DNA of 12,794 bases, taken from contig WRBU01000009.1 in the NCBI GenBank assembly GCA_009784355.1, positions 1 through 12,794 of the forward strand. Direction: 5' to 3'. Shown here one piece after another: positions 6,016-11,643 of this stretch. Position 1 is the stretch's first letter, and every line of letters begins with the position of its first letter. This DNA comes from Defluviitaleaceae bacterium. Lineage in GTDB: Bacteria > Bacillota > Clostridia > Lachnospirales > WRAX01. The translations under genes were made by a program, and so were the position numbers. The notes beneath the pieces are model-generated. The model did not search any database. It saw only the letters and a program-made list of their open reading frames with translations, and had not been told where the DNA came from.

Positions 6016-6040
6016 CACAATGCGGCGCATGTGGTAGAAT
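6012..6040 (+). promoter_or_regulatory. Promoter of the rpsF-ssb-rpsR operon
   Basis: TTGACA (6012-6017), 17 bases, then TAGAAT (6035-6040). The -35 box includes the TGA stop (6013-6015) of the metal-efflux gene. The predicted leader of about 58 bases shows no obvious binding site for the S6-S18 complex. Confidence 0.85.
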
Positions 6041-6104
6041 GACTTTTCGTATCCTTGCTCTTGGCAAAAAAGACCATGGGCAATATTCAAAAGGAGGAGT
6101 GCGA

Positions 6105-6419
6105 GTGCACAAATATGAATTGGGATTAATTCTTCATCCCCATATGGAAGAAGAGGCTGTTAAAGCTGAACACGATTTGGTGTTAGAGCTTATCACACGC
6201 TTTGGCGGTACAGTTGAAAAGGTGGATAATTGGGGCAAACGTAGGTTGGCTTATGAAATTAACAAGCTAACCGAAGGGCATTACTGTTTCATTTACATTG
6301 ATGCTCCGCCATCCATGCCAAGAGAAATTGAAGACCGCATCCGTATTCGTGAAAACATTATTCGTTTTATGATGATACGTAGAGATGATATTGTTAAAAA
6401 GCAAAAAGCAAGCATGTAA
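6105..6419 (+). CDS. rpsF: 30S ribosomal protein S6, GTG start
   Basis: A 104-residue S6, which binds the 16S rRNA platform as a pair with S18, encoded two genes downstream. Family features are MHKYELGLILHP at the start, RFGGTVEKVDNWGKRRLAYEI in the middle, and the GHYCFIYIDAPP strand followed by a basic end (RENIIRFMMIRRDD). AAAGGAGG (6090-6097) points to GTG at 6105, seven bases on; another GTG at 6099 is too close to it. The longer frame from 6012 runs through the promoter and is not the protein. The length fits the usual 95-105 residues. Confidence 0.95.
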   Translation: MHKYELGLILHPHMEEEAVKAEHDLVLELITRFGGTVEKVDNWGKRRLAYEINKLTEGHYCFIYIDAPPSMPREIEDRIRIRENIIRFMMIRRDDIVKKQKASM

Positions 6420-6436
6420 GGGGAGGGCGGCTCACC

Positions 6437-6907
6437 ATGAATAAAGTTATTTTGATGGGCAGACTGGCAAGAGACCCTGAAGTGCGTTACAGCAATGCCG
6501 CAGAACCCCTTGCCATTGTGCGTTACACACTTGCGGTAAGCCGCAGGTTTAAGCGTGAAGGTGAACCAGATGCAGACTTTATTTTTTGCACCGCATTTGG
6601 CAAAACAGGTGAATTTGCTGAAAAATATTTCAAAAAAGGACAGATGGTTGCTGTTGAAGGTAGGCTGTCTGTTAGGGAATTTACTGACCAAAAGACCAAT
6701 GAAAGACGCTGGTCAACAGAAGTGGTTGTAGACCAGCAGTATTTTGCAGAAAGCCGTGCGTCTTTTGAAGGAAGAAGTCAAGGCGGCTCTGACGATAGCT
6801 ACGGCGGTTCTCAACCTGCCCAAAGCAGGCAACAGCCCGCACCACAGAGGGACGATTCGTTTTTTGAGGTGGATACAAGCCTAGATGACGACGATTTACC
6901 ATTTTAA
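6437..6907 (+). CDS. ssb: Single-stranded DNA-binding protein
   Basis: A 156-residue SSB that coats single-stranded DNA during replication, repair and recombination. Residues 1 to about 105 form the OB fold: [18 protein letters not shown] at the start, then [21 protein letters not shown] and [11 protein letters not shown] flexible Gly/Ser/Gln-rich linker (about 108-140) follows. The acidic tip DDDDLPF is the partner-docking tail of bacterial SSB. The start at 6437 has a GGGGAGGG-type site and lies 17 bases after rpsF. Its place between rpsF and rpsR is the classic Firmicute operon order, so this is the housekeeping ssb. Confidence 0.97.
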   Translation: MNKVILMGRLARDPEVRYSNAAEPLAIVRYTLAVSRRFKREGEPDADFIFCTAFGKTGEFAEKYFKKGQMVAVEGRLSVREFTDQKTNERRWSTEVVVDQQYFAESRASFEGRSQGGSDDSYGGSQPAQSRQQPAPQRDDSFFEVDTSLDDDDLPF

Positions 6908-6927
6908 AATTAAGGAGCGAAAATATT

Positions 6928-7161
6928 ATGATGCAACAAAGAAGACGTGGACGCAGAAAGAAAAAGGTATGCGTTTTTACAGCGGAAAAAATCCAATATA
7001 TTGATTACAAAGACACAAAGCGTTTGAAAAACTATATGTCTGAGCGTGGTAAAATTTTGCCAAGACGTATTAGCGGCAACAGTGCAAAAGCACAAAGAAA
7101 ACTAACTGTTGCTATTAAAAGAGCTAGAATCATGGGGCTTTTGCCTTATACCCAAGATTAA
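6928..7161 (+). CDS. rpsR: 30S ribosomal protein S18
   Basis: A 77-residue S18, very basic, with the family signatures [26 protein letters not shown] sequence (here [13 protein letters not shown]) and [13 protein letters not shown]. It joins S6 on the small-subunit platform. There is a single cysteine, so it is not the zinc-binding form. AAGGAG (6912-6917) stands ten bases before ATG 6928; a second ATG at 6931 is equally possible. An intrinsic terminator begins six bases after the stop codon, so this is the last gene of the operon. Confidence 0.96.
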   Translation: MMQQRRRGRRKKKVCVFTAEKIQYIDYKDTKRLKNYMSERGKILPRRISGNSAKAQRKLTVAIKRARIMGLLPYTQD

Positions 7162-7166
7162 TATTA

Positions 7167-7196
7167 AATCCGCAGGCTTTGACCTGCGGATTTTTT
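7167..7196 (+). terminator. Intrinsic terminator of the rpsF-ssb-rpsR operon
   Basis: A 10-bp stem, AATCCGCAGG paired with CCTGCGGATT, with a 6-base loop, followed by a T run (7191-7196). Confidence 0.93.
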
Positions 7197-7216
7197 GTGT
7201 TTGAATTCACCGTATA

Positions 7217-7258
7217 ATCCAAAATAAAAAATGGTTCGGCGATAAGCCAAACCATTTT
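7217..7258 (-). terminator. Intrinsic terminator of the structured RNA
   Basis: On the minus strand AAAATGGTT-T-GGC pairs with GCC-G-AACCATTTT (7258-7228) around a TTATC loop, with a single A-C mismatch. It is followed by a T-rich tract (TTTTTTATTTT, ending near 7220). It faces the rpsR terminator tail to tail. Confidence 0.85.
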
Positions 7259-7381
7259 AGAGAAATAGGTGGGTCGGCACTCCCACATATCCTAACCTCT
7301 TACGAGGGGTGACGGCTGCCCGTTCCGTCCTCTAGTTCTCTAACTTATTATATCCGTTTACGTATACACGTATTACACCAT
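7217..7381 (-). ncRNA. Unassigned structured non-coding RNA of about 165 nt
   Basis: A minus-strand gene with its own consensus promoter (7388-7416) and terminator (7228-7258) but no ORF. The 5' part can form a small TACGT/ACGTA hairpin. An 8-bp stem (TTAGAGAA, 7343-7336, with TTCTCTAA, 7264-7257) closes a domain with three hairpins. These are GACGG/CCGTC (7329-7311, 9-base loop), CCTC/GAGG (7307-7296) and GTGGG/CCCAC (7286-7269, 8-base loop). The first loop contains GGCA and the third contains TGCC, which could pair loop to loop. The closing stem shares TTTT with the terminator, so the two compete. It does not look like 6S, SRP, tmRNA or RNase P RNA. From memory it resembles the raiA RNA motif of Firmicutes, but I cannot verify this. 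No gene follows it on the strand, so it is a stand-alone RNA and not a leader. Confidence 0.75.
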
Positions 7382-7387
7382 AGCTTT

Positions 7388-7416
7388 ATTATACACAAGC
7401 TCGCTTAGCTTGTCAA
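7388..7416 (-). promoter_or_regulatory. Promoter of the structured RNA
   Basis: Perfect TTGACA (7416-7411), 17 bases, perfect TATAAT (7393-7388) on the minus strand. Transcription would begin near 7381. The -35 box overlaps the TGA stop codon (7415-7413) of the nuclease-fold gene. This is the closest match to consensus in the window and implies high expression of the RNA. Confidence 0.9.
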
Positions 7417-7775
7417 CACTTTTTTAATGTGCCATTATTAATAAAATTTTGAACCCGTGAAGGGTTTAGTGTGTAAAGCGACCGAGCAAAGTAAAGACCA
7501 CTTCTTGATACACGTACAGCTACTTTCACAAAATCTTCGTCCACAGGAAAATCTTTAACATATTCTATTGAGCTGTCCTTGGGATTAATGCCGATATAGT
7601 CGGGATTGCTTATTATATCACCTATAAAAACTCCATATTTTGCAAAGTCGGCAGAGTGCTTGTTTTGCATATGTCTTTTGTTGCTCACACCAAAATATAT
7701 AGGCTCATTCGAAGCAACCGACAATCCAAGGAGGCTTATAACATCTGCGCTAATCTCACCAACTTTAACAGCCAT
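7413..7775 (-). CDS. Stand-alone PBECR-like nuclease-fold protein
   Basis: A 120-residue soluble protein without signal peptide. The order GESN-like turn (YFGVSNKRHMQNKH, about 28-41), FAKYG, NPDYIGINPKDSSIEYVKDF (57-76) and VAVRVSRSGLYFARSLYTLN (86-105) looks like the PBECR2/3 families. These were named from phage polyvalent proteins for a shared barnase-EndoU-colicin E5/D-RelE nuclease fold. H36 and H41 of HMQNKH, with R88, R91 and R98, are candidate active-site residues. The family is assigned from recalled motifs. Such domains are often part of larger phage or toxin proteins; here it is alone, without an evident antitoxin gene. The ATG at 7775 has only a weak GGAG about 17 bases upstream. 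Transcription continues toward a structured RNA gene whose promoter overlaps the stop codon. Confidence 0.65.
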   Translation of the reverse strand: MAVKVGEISADVISLLGLSVASNEPIYFGVSNKRHMQNKHSADFAKYGVFIGDIISNPDYIGINPKDSSIEYVKDFPVDEDFVKVAVRVSRSGLYFARSLYTLNPSRVQNFINNGTLKKC

Positions 7776-7802
7776 TTATTTGCCACTTTTCTCCACAGGG
7801 GC

Positions 7803-7831
7803 ATTATAACATATTTTACGACAAAAGCAAA
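7803..7831 (-). promoter_or_regulatory. Possible promoter of the nuclease-fold gene
   Basis: A perfect minus-strand TATAAT (7808-7803) stands about 28 bases before the ATG. At the right spacing the -35 region reads TTTGCT, a poor match. It lies after the terminator of the lipoprotein cluster, so the gene needs a promoter about here. Confidence 0.4.
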
Positions 7832-7851
7832 TAGATTATTGAGATGCTTTG

Positions 7852-7881
7852 AAAAACCCCGCAAACCAAGTGGTTGCGGGG
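7852..7881 (-). terminator. Intrinsic terminator of the lipoprotein cluster
   Basis: CCCCGCAA (7857-7864) and TTGCGGGG (7874-7881) pair perfectly; ACC/GG adds two pairs around a bulge. On the minus strand the stem is followed by TTTTTC. The plus strand also shows TTAATTTTTT after the stem, so it may work in both directions. Confidence 0.88.
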
Positions 7882-7890
7882 CTTAATTTT

Positions 7891-8616
7891 TTATTGCGGT
7901 GCACGTATGAAAACTTCCACATGCCCAGCCGCTTGGCGGCTAGTTAAGGTCAATACATCTCCTAAAAGTGTAAACGACCAGTTTTCACTGTTTAGAAATG
8001 CTGGATTTGAGAAAGCATTACCAGCCGTCATAACAAAGTAGAGGTTATTGCCGTCTACCCACCAGTCAAAACGGTCTTCAAATTCTGTGCCTTCCCATCT
8101 TACGCCCGTGCCATTAGCATTGAGCTCCATAACATCCCAAAAGATTTCTCCCTCAAAGTCGAAATCCCACATGCCAATAAGTGGGCTGTTTGTGTCAATG
8201 GTTTGTTGCTGTGTTGTTCTTGTCCATTCCTCAATAAGACCGCGCTCTTGGTTGCTTTCAAGGGTTAGGTTATCTCCAGCAAGCGTAAAAGTCCAGCTCT
8301 CGTTGTTGATAAGAATGCTTTCTTCAAATGTAGCTCCGCTTGTCATATTCATTCTGAAAGTATCTCCGTCTGTCCACCACACAAAGCGGTCCCAAGCTCC
8401 GGGAATGTCTAAAAATCCTCTATGTCCTGTTCCGTCTGCATTTAACACCTTAAAATTAGGCAAAAATACTCCTTCGTAGGTAATGTCCCATGAACCTATA
8501 AGGGGATTGTCTGGTGAAACATCTTGTCTTGGGTCGGTTGCGTTACGCGCACCACATGCTGCAAGTAGTACAAAAGATGCGACGAGCAATAGTATTGATA
8601 GTGTAAATCTTTTCAC
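7891..8616 (-). CDS. Lipoprotein with two tandem lipocalin-like repeats, GTG start
   Basis: A 241-residue exported lipoprotein: MKRF, a hydrophobic core, and lipobox LLAAC with the lipid-modified cysteine at C21. A short Asp/Asn-rich linker leads to two copies of a domain of about 100 residues. Copy 1 (about 37-133) has PLIGSWDITYEG, LNADGTG, FVWWTDGDTF, SWTFTLAGDNLTL. Copy 2 (about 144-238) has PLIGMWDFDFEG, LNANGTG, FDWWVDGNNL, NWSFTLLGDVLTL. The pattern (G-x-W strand, DGTG turn, WW.DG, W.F, LTL) resembles small lipocalin-like beta barrels found in many Clostridial lipoproteins. The ligand is unknown. The start is GTG, nine bases after GGAGG. Copy 2 is closest to the lipoprotein at 9120-9503 (both end in GHVEVF.R), suggesting duplication and fusion. 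It is the last gene before the terminator. Confidence 0.85.
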   Translation of the reverse strand: MKRFTLSILLLVASFVLLAACGARNATDPRQDVSPDNPLIGSWDITYEGVFLPNFKVLNADGTGHRGFLDIPGAWDRFVWWTDGDTFRMNMTSGATFEESILINNESWTFTLAGDNLTLESNQERGLIEEWTRTTQQQTIDTNSPLIGMWDFDFEGEIFWDVMELNANGTGVRWEGTEFEDRFDWWVDGNNLYFVMTAGNAFSNPAFLNSENWSFTLLGDVLTLTSRQAAGHVEVFIRAPQ

Positions 8617-8666
8617 TGGTATTTTCCTCCATTGTCGGTATTTATTTTTGAAATAATGCAGAAGAC

Positions 8667-9032
8667 TTATCGCCTTCTTAATGTAACTACACGTTCTCCA
8701 TCACGAAATTCCATGGTAAGATTTCCGCCTCTAACGCGGTAAGGTGTCGAGCTCCAGCTTGCGTTTTCGTTGCGTCTAACTTCAATAGCGTTATTAACAA
8801 TTTGGAAATAATACCAACTGCCGCCGCCCGAACGTATACGGTTGCCATCAACAGTAATTCCATTTTCGTGTTCAGAAAAGCGCACCCATATATTTTCGGT
8901 ACTGCTAAAATCTTCTCGTGGAATGTTTGAACTGCTAAATACATAAGTTCCATTACGCAACCCAGAGCCGCAAGCTGCAAGAACAAGTAAACCAGCAATA
9001 AGCAGCAATGCTGGTATTAAAAATCTTTTCAT
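8667..9032 (-). CDS. Small lipoprotein, divergent member of the cluster
   Basis: A 121-residue lipoprotein with signal peptide MKRFLIPALLLIAGLLVLAA and lipid-modified C21. The signal part is very close to those of the two genes upstream. The mature part differs: NGTYVF after the cysteine, alternating beta-type stretches (ISVDGN-like ITVDGNRIRSG, YYFQIV, IEVRR), and a basic end (VVTLRRR). It lacks the WW.DG and LTL.S.Q motifs of the other three, but its G-T-Y start and GGNLTMEF strand suggest a related small beta barrel. GGAGG stands eight to nine bases before ATG 9032. The function is unknown. Confidence 0.8.
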   Translation of the reverse strand: MKRFLIPALLLIAGLLVLAACGSGLRNGTYVFSSSNIPREDFSSTENIWVRFSEHENGITVDGNRIRSGGGSWYYFQIVNNAIEVRRNENASWSSTPYRVRGGNLTMEFRDGERVVTLRRR

Positions 9033-9057
9033 TATAACTTTCCTCCATTATTCAGCT

Positions 9058-9087
9058 ATAAAGCCCGCAAATTTAAGCGGGCTTTAT
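9058..9087 (-). repeat. Inverted repeat (GCCCGC hairpin) between lipoprotein genes
   Basis: An 11-bp perfect stem, ATAAAGCCCGC with GCGGGCTTTAT, and an 8-base loop. On neither strand is it followed by a clear T run, so it is more likely an mRNA stability or partial termination element than a full terminator. A similar AAGCCCGC hairpin lies at 9944-9971. Confidence 0.6.
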
Positions 9088-9119
9088 GCATTTAAGTATT
9101 TTTTCTTATTAAAGCAAAA

Positions 9120-9503
9120 TTATTGCCTAACAAAAACCTCAACATGTCCAGGCACTTGTCTGCTTGTGAGTGTTAATGTGTTGCCAGAGATGCTAAATGT
9201 CCACTCCTCTACATCGACACCGCCAATGGTGAGTATGAATCCGCTGGTTATGTTGATATAGAGATTGTTGCCATCTGTGTGCCAGTCAAAAGTGTCTTGA
9301 GCATCTGTCCCCGGCCACCTAAAGCCTGTGCCGTCTGCCCTAAAATCATAGGCATCGGGGGATACCATGCCTTCAAATTCAAAAGACCACATTCCCACAA
9401 GGCGGCTATCCTGACCCTGTGTGTCATTATTGCTTCCGCCGCAAGCAGCAAGAACAAATAAGCCTAAAACAAGTACCAAAGCTGGTAATAAAAATTTCTT
9501 CAT
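9120..9503 (-). CDS. Lipoprotein with one lipocalin-like repeat
   Basis: A 127-residue lipoprotein with signal MKKFLLPALVLVLGLFVLAA and lipid-modified C21. An Asn/Asp/Gln linker is followed by one domain: LVGMWSFEFEG, FRADGTGFRW, FDWHTDGNNLYINITSG, EEWTFSISGNTLTLTSRQ and the end GHVEVFVRQ. This is the same repeat as in the two-domain lipoprotein downstream, closest to its second copy. AAAGGAGC stands eight bases before the ATG. The protein should be anchored to the outer face of the cytoplasmic membrane. The ligand and role are unknown. Confidence 0.85.
   Translation of the reverse strand: MKKFLLPALVLVLGLFVLAACGGSNNDTQGQDSRLVGMWSFEFEGMVSPDAYDFRADGTGFRWPGTDAQDTFDWHTDGNNLYINITSGFILTIGGVDVEEWTFSISGNTLTLTSRQVPGHVEVFVRQ
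9433..9503 (-). repeat. Signal-peptide direct repeat, copy A
   Basis: The first roughly 70 bases of this gene are nearly identical to those at 9847-9916 in the neighbouring gene and clearly related to 8965-9032. The shared stretch includes CCGCCGCAAGCAGCAAGAAC (plus-strand reading) and AAAGCTGGTAATAAAA. The conservation at DNA level exceeds that of the mature domains, pointing to recent duplication or gene conversion. Confidence 0.7.
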
Positions 9504-9532
9504 GTTGGATTGCTCCTTTAAAAAATTATGTA

Positions 9533-9916
9533 TTAGTTACCGCGGGTATACTGCCATCTTATGCCTTCTACTTGGTTGCTGGTTAAAGTTAGCGTATTTC
9601 CGCTAATGTCAAATGCCCAACTTTCAACGTTTCCATAAAGAATATCGTCAAAAACCGGACCAGCAGTAAGATTTACAGTCAAAGTGTCGCCGCTGGTGGA
9701 CCAGTTGAAGCTATCTGTGCCTACTGGGTTAAAATCGTGGTGTGTTGGTCTTGTTCCTGTGCCGTCTGCATTAAATGTCCACCACGGCGTTACTTCAAAA
9801 TTCCAAACACCAACAAGTGGACTGTCTGCATTGTCATCATTATTACTTCCGCCGCAAGCAGCAAGAACAAACAAGCCTACAACAAGCAATAAAGCTGGTA
9901 ATAAAATTTTTCTCAT
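9533..9916 (-). CDS. Lipoprotein with one lipocalin-like repeat
   Basis: A 127-residue lipoprotein with signal MRKILLPALLLVVGLFVLAA and lipid-modified C21, followed by GGSNNDDNADS. It has a single domain: PLVGVWNFEV, WWTFNADGTG, DSFNWSTSGDTLTVNLTAG, ESWAFDISGNTLTLTSNQ, and the end GIRWQYTRGN. It is a paralogue of the genes at 9120 and 7891 but lacks their GHVEVF ending; the NQ..G end is nearer to copy 1 of the two-domain protein. GGAGGT stands nine bases before the ATG. Only 29 bases separate it from the next lipoprotein gene, so the two are co-transcribed. Confidence 0.85.
   Translation of the reverse strand: MRKILLPALLLVVGLFVLAACGGSNNDDNADSPLVGVWNFEVTPWWTFNADGTGTRPTHHDFNPVGTDSFNWSTSGDTLTVNLTAGPVFDDILYGNVESWAFDISGNTLTLTSNQVEGIRWQYTRGN
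9847..9916 (-). repeat. Signal-peptide direct repeat, copy B
   Basis: The partner of the copy at 9433-9503, about 415 bases away in the same orientation. Recombination between the two would delete or duplicate one complete lipoprotein gene in frame. Confidence 0.7.
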
Positions 9917-9943
9917 TTTAATCTTACCTCCATTAAATTAATA

Positions 9944-9971
9944 CAAGCCCGCAAGCGAATTGGCGGGCTTG
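9944..9971 (-). terminator. GCCCGC hairpin upstream of the lipoprotein cluster
   Basis: A 9-bp perfect stem, CAAGCCCGC with GCGGGCTTG, and a 10-base loop. It lies between the small acidic membrane-protein gene and the first lipoprotein gene. On the minus strand TATTAATTTAAT follows, a weak T tract, so it is at best a partial terminator. The stem core matches that of the hairpin at 9058-9087. Confidence 0.55.
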
Positions 9972-9978
9972 CTGATTT

Positions 9979-10233
9979 TTACTCCTCTGTTGCTGGCAAT
10001 TCTTCATCGTTAGAAAACATAAAGATTTCGTCGTCTTCGTCATCCAAAAACCAATCTTCGTCCAAAATGTCCTCGTCTTTTTTGGTCCATTTAACCAAAG
10101 CAACAACCAATGTAGCCAACAAAGCCGCGCCCAAAACTATCAACAAAGTGATAACGACTGGGTTTTTCCAGCAACTTTTCTTTTTGCCCATTTTCATAAT
10201 AGGCAAATCTCTGAAATACTTTTTGATTTTCAT
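9979..10233 (-). CDS. Small membrane protein with acidic cytoplasmic or surface tail
   Basis: An 84-residue protein I do not recognise. It has a very basic N-terminus (MKIKKYFRDLPIMKMGKKKSCWKN), one hydrophobic helix (about 25-48, VVITLLIVLGAALLATLVVALV) and a strongly acidic tail (DEDILDEDWFLDDEDDE and after). The positive-inside rule predicts that the basic end is inside and the acidic end outside. GAGAGGTG stands six bases before the ATG. The charge-opposed ends suggest an interaction or anchor role, but nothing in the context indicates a function. The gene precedes the lipoprotein cluster in the same direction and may be transcribed with it through the hairpin at 9944. Confidence 0.7.
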   Translation of the reverse strand: MKIKKYFRDLPIMKMGKKKSCWKNPVVITLLIVLGAALLATLVVALVKWTKKDEDILDEDWFLDDEDDEIFMFSNDEELPATEE

Positions 10234-10322
10234 GCATTACACCTCTCTTATTGTATATTGTATTAATATATCTGGGCATTTAACAGCTATTTAGCAGAAT
10301 TTTACCTTAAAAAATATTGCAC

Positions 10323-10358
10323 GGCATAAAATTTGCTTTAATATACTGTTTTTATGCC
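10323..10358 (-). terminator. Possible terminator after the Nudix gene
   Basis: A 9-bp stem, GGCATAAAA with TTTTATGCC, around an 18-base loop. It begins two bases after the Nudix stop codon on the minus strand, and a run of six T follows about eight bases later. The A/T-rich stem and distant T run make it a weak candidate. Bases 10234-10322 show no other clear element; a -10-like TATATT lies there without a good -35. Confidence 0.45.
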
Positions 10359-10360
10359 CT

Positions 10361-10816
10361 CTATGATTTGCGAAGGTTTTTGGCTTCATCTGCCCGCCTT
10401 CGCAAAATTTCATACTCTTCATAGGCTTTTAACACAATTTGCTTTTCGTCATTAAACTTTAACAAATGGTAGGCTTCATGTTTTTTATAAAACCCCGCAT
10501 CTGCAAAATTTTCCTCTTGTTGTGGGCTGCAATATGGTGAGCCTGTGGACATTAAATACCAATGCACGGTTTTATAAATTATATCATCCGCAGCCTTAAA
10601 TGTATATTGGGTTTTGCCCAAGTATTTAAGGATTTTTGCTATAACCTTTGCTTCTTCGTGTACCTCGCGTAAGGCGGCTTGGCGAAAATTTTCGTCGCCT
10701 TCTTTTGTGCCTTTTGGCAACACCCAGCCAATGTCTTTTTTGCTTTGATTTTTGTACAAAAGTAGGACTTTTGATTTGTGTAGCACCACGCCGCCACAGC
10801 TTACAGCTTCTGCCAT
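10361..10816 (-). CDS. Nudix hydrolase
   Basis: A 151-residue cytoplasmic pyrophosphohydrolase acting on a nucleoside diphosphate linked to another group; the substrate cannot be read from sequence. The Nudix box is G36-x5-E42-x7-R50-E51-V52-x-E54-E55, with metal-binding E51, E54 and E55 intact. The glycine normally found in the final part is replaced by K57 (EEAKV). Before it, WVLPKGTKEGDE is the usual lead-in. A beta region (YTFKAADDIIYKTVHWYLM) and a helical basic end follow. This layout fits the ADP-ribose, diadenosine polyphosphate or diphosphoinositol branches. AAGAGGTC stands six bases before the ATG. The gene has its own promoter at 10892-10920. Confidence 0.9.
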   Translation of the reverse strand: MAEAVSCGGVVLHKSKVLLLYKNQSKKDIGWVLPKGTKEGDENFRQAALREVHEEAKVIAKILKYLGKTQYTFKAADDIIYKTVHWYLMSTGSPYCSPQQEENFADAGFYKKHEAYHLLKFNDEKQIVLKAYEEYEILRRRADEAKNLRKS

Positions 10817-10891
10817 AATGTTGACCTCTTAAGGTTTTTTAAAAAATCTTGAATAAAATAAATTGCAGACAAGCCTAATGCCCACCCATAC

Positions 10892-10920
10892 ATTATAAAT
10901 CATTTTGAAGAATTTTTCAA
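10892..10920 (-). promoter_or_regulatory. Promoter of the Nudix gene
   Basis: Minus-strand TTGAAA (10920-10915), 17 bases, then TATAAT (10897-10892), just after the PrsW-like gene ends. The leader of about 70 bases contains an A/T-rich hairpin (10830-10849, with the sequence AAGATTTTTTAAAAAACCTT) next to the ribosome binding site. Confidence 0.8.
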
Positions 10921-10929
10921 CCCCAAATA

Positions 10930-11628
10930 TTAATTACTTTTTGTTACTTTTTTAAAAGGCGATGCGGCAAGGTGTTTTTTGATTTTTTTTAATCCGTTAA
11001 GCCACATTATTGCTACAAAAGGCACAAAAGCAATGAATGCAAGCGGCATATTGACCAACAAAAGACTATTGTACGCTCCGTGTACAGCCCATGGGACAAT
11101 GAGGGCAAGCAAAATGTATTTTTTACGGCTTTGCGGCTCAAATTTTGCCATTGAGAAATAATAGCCCATCAAAACGCCAAAAAAACCATGGGATGGTACG
11201 GAAATCACAGCACGGGATAACGCAGTTTGCAAGCCGCCCATTTGGGGATGTAGCACGTACAAAAAATTTTCAACAGCGGCAAAGCCAAGGGATATAAAAA
11301 CCGCATAGACGATACCGTCCATTTTCTCATTCAAATTTCGGTTATGCCAAATTAGAAAATATAGTGCGGCAAACTTGAAGCCCTCTTCAACAAAACCTGC
11401 AATAGCAAAGGATGTAAAAACCGCTTCCCCTATTTGGGACAGGGTTACGGGCATAAATGCCGCAACAAATCCCGATGTCCGTATTATTGGAAAAGTTATT
11501 AGCGCACCAACCAAAACACCGACCACCAAAAGGCGTATCGGCTCTTTTTCATATTTGTCGCGTATAAAAATGTACACAAGGCAAATTAAAGCTGGGGCAA
11601 CTGCCAGCGCAATTAAAGTAGAAGTCAT
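10930..11628 (-). CDS. PrsW-family intramembrane metalloprotease
   Basis: A 232-residue multi-pass membrane protein with about seven helices. Family marks are DKYEKEP (24-30) after the first helix, the EExxK motif (E81, E82, K85), F-x-x-x-E120-N121, SHGFFG with H147, and HGAYN with H183. The glutamates and histidines are the proposed metal ligands and catalytic residues. PrsW of Bacillus subtilis makes the first cut in the anti-sigma factor RsiW; here no sigma or anti-sigma gene is nearby, so the substrate is unknown. The start lies 15 bases after the rhomboid gene, which is in the same operon. The only good ribosome binding site (AAGGAG, overlapping the end of the rhomboid gene) is 18 bases upstream, so start-up may depend on translational coupling. 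Confidence 0.88.
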   Translation of the reverse strand: MTSTLIALAVAPALICLVYIFIRDKYEKEPIRLLVVGVLVGALITFPIIRTSGFVAAFMPVTLSQIGEAVFTSFAIAGFVEEGFKFAALYFLIWHNRNLNEKMDGIVYAVFISLGFAAVENFLYVLHPQMGGLQTALSRAVISVPSHGFFGVLMGYYFSMAKFEPQSRKKYILLALIVPWAVHGAYNSLLLVNMPLAFIAFVPFVAIMWLNGLKKIKKHLAASPFKKVTKSN

Positions 11629-11643
11629 GTAATTATTTTGCTA

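Noticed and set aside
6047..6104. Ribosomal protein leader motif for S6-S18 autoregulation before rpsF
   Set aside because: The leader is only about 58 bases, and no bulged CCG-type hairpin could be found.
7217..7381. 6S RNA, SRP RNA, tmRNA or RNase P RNA
   Set aside because: No long rod with central bubble, no GGAA-capped SRP helix, no tRNA-like ends, and too short for RNase P.
8048..8479. 143-codon plus-strand ORF opposite the two-domain lipoprotein
   Set aside because: Serine- and proline-rich antisense product of a clear lipoprotein gene, with no ribosome binding site.
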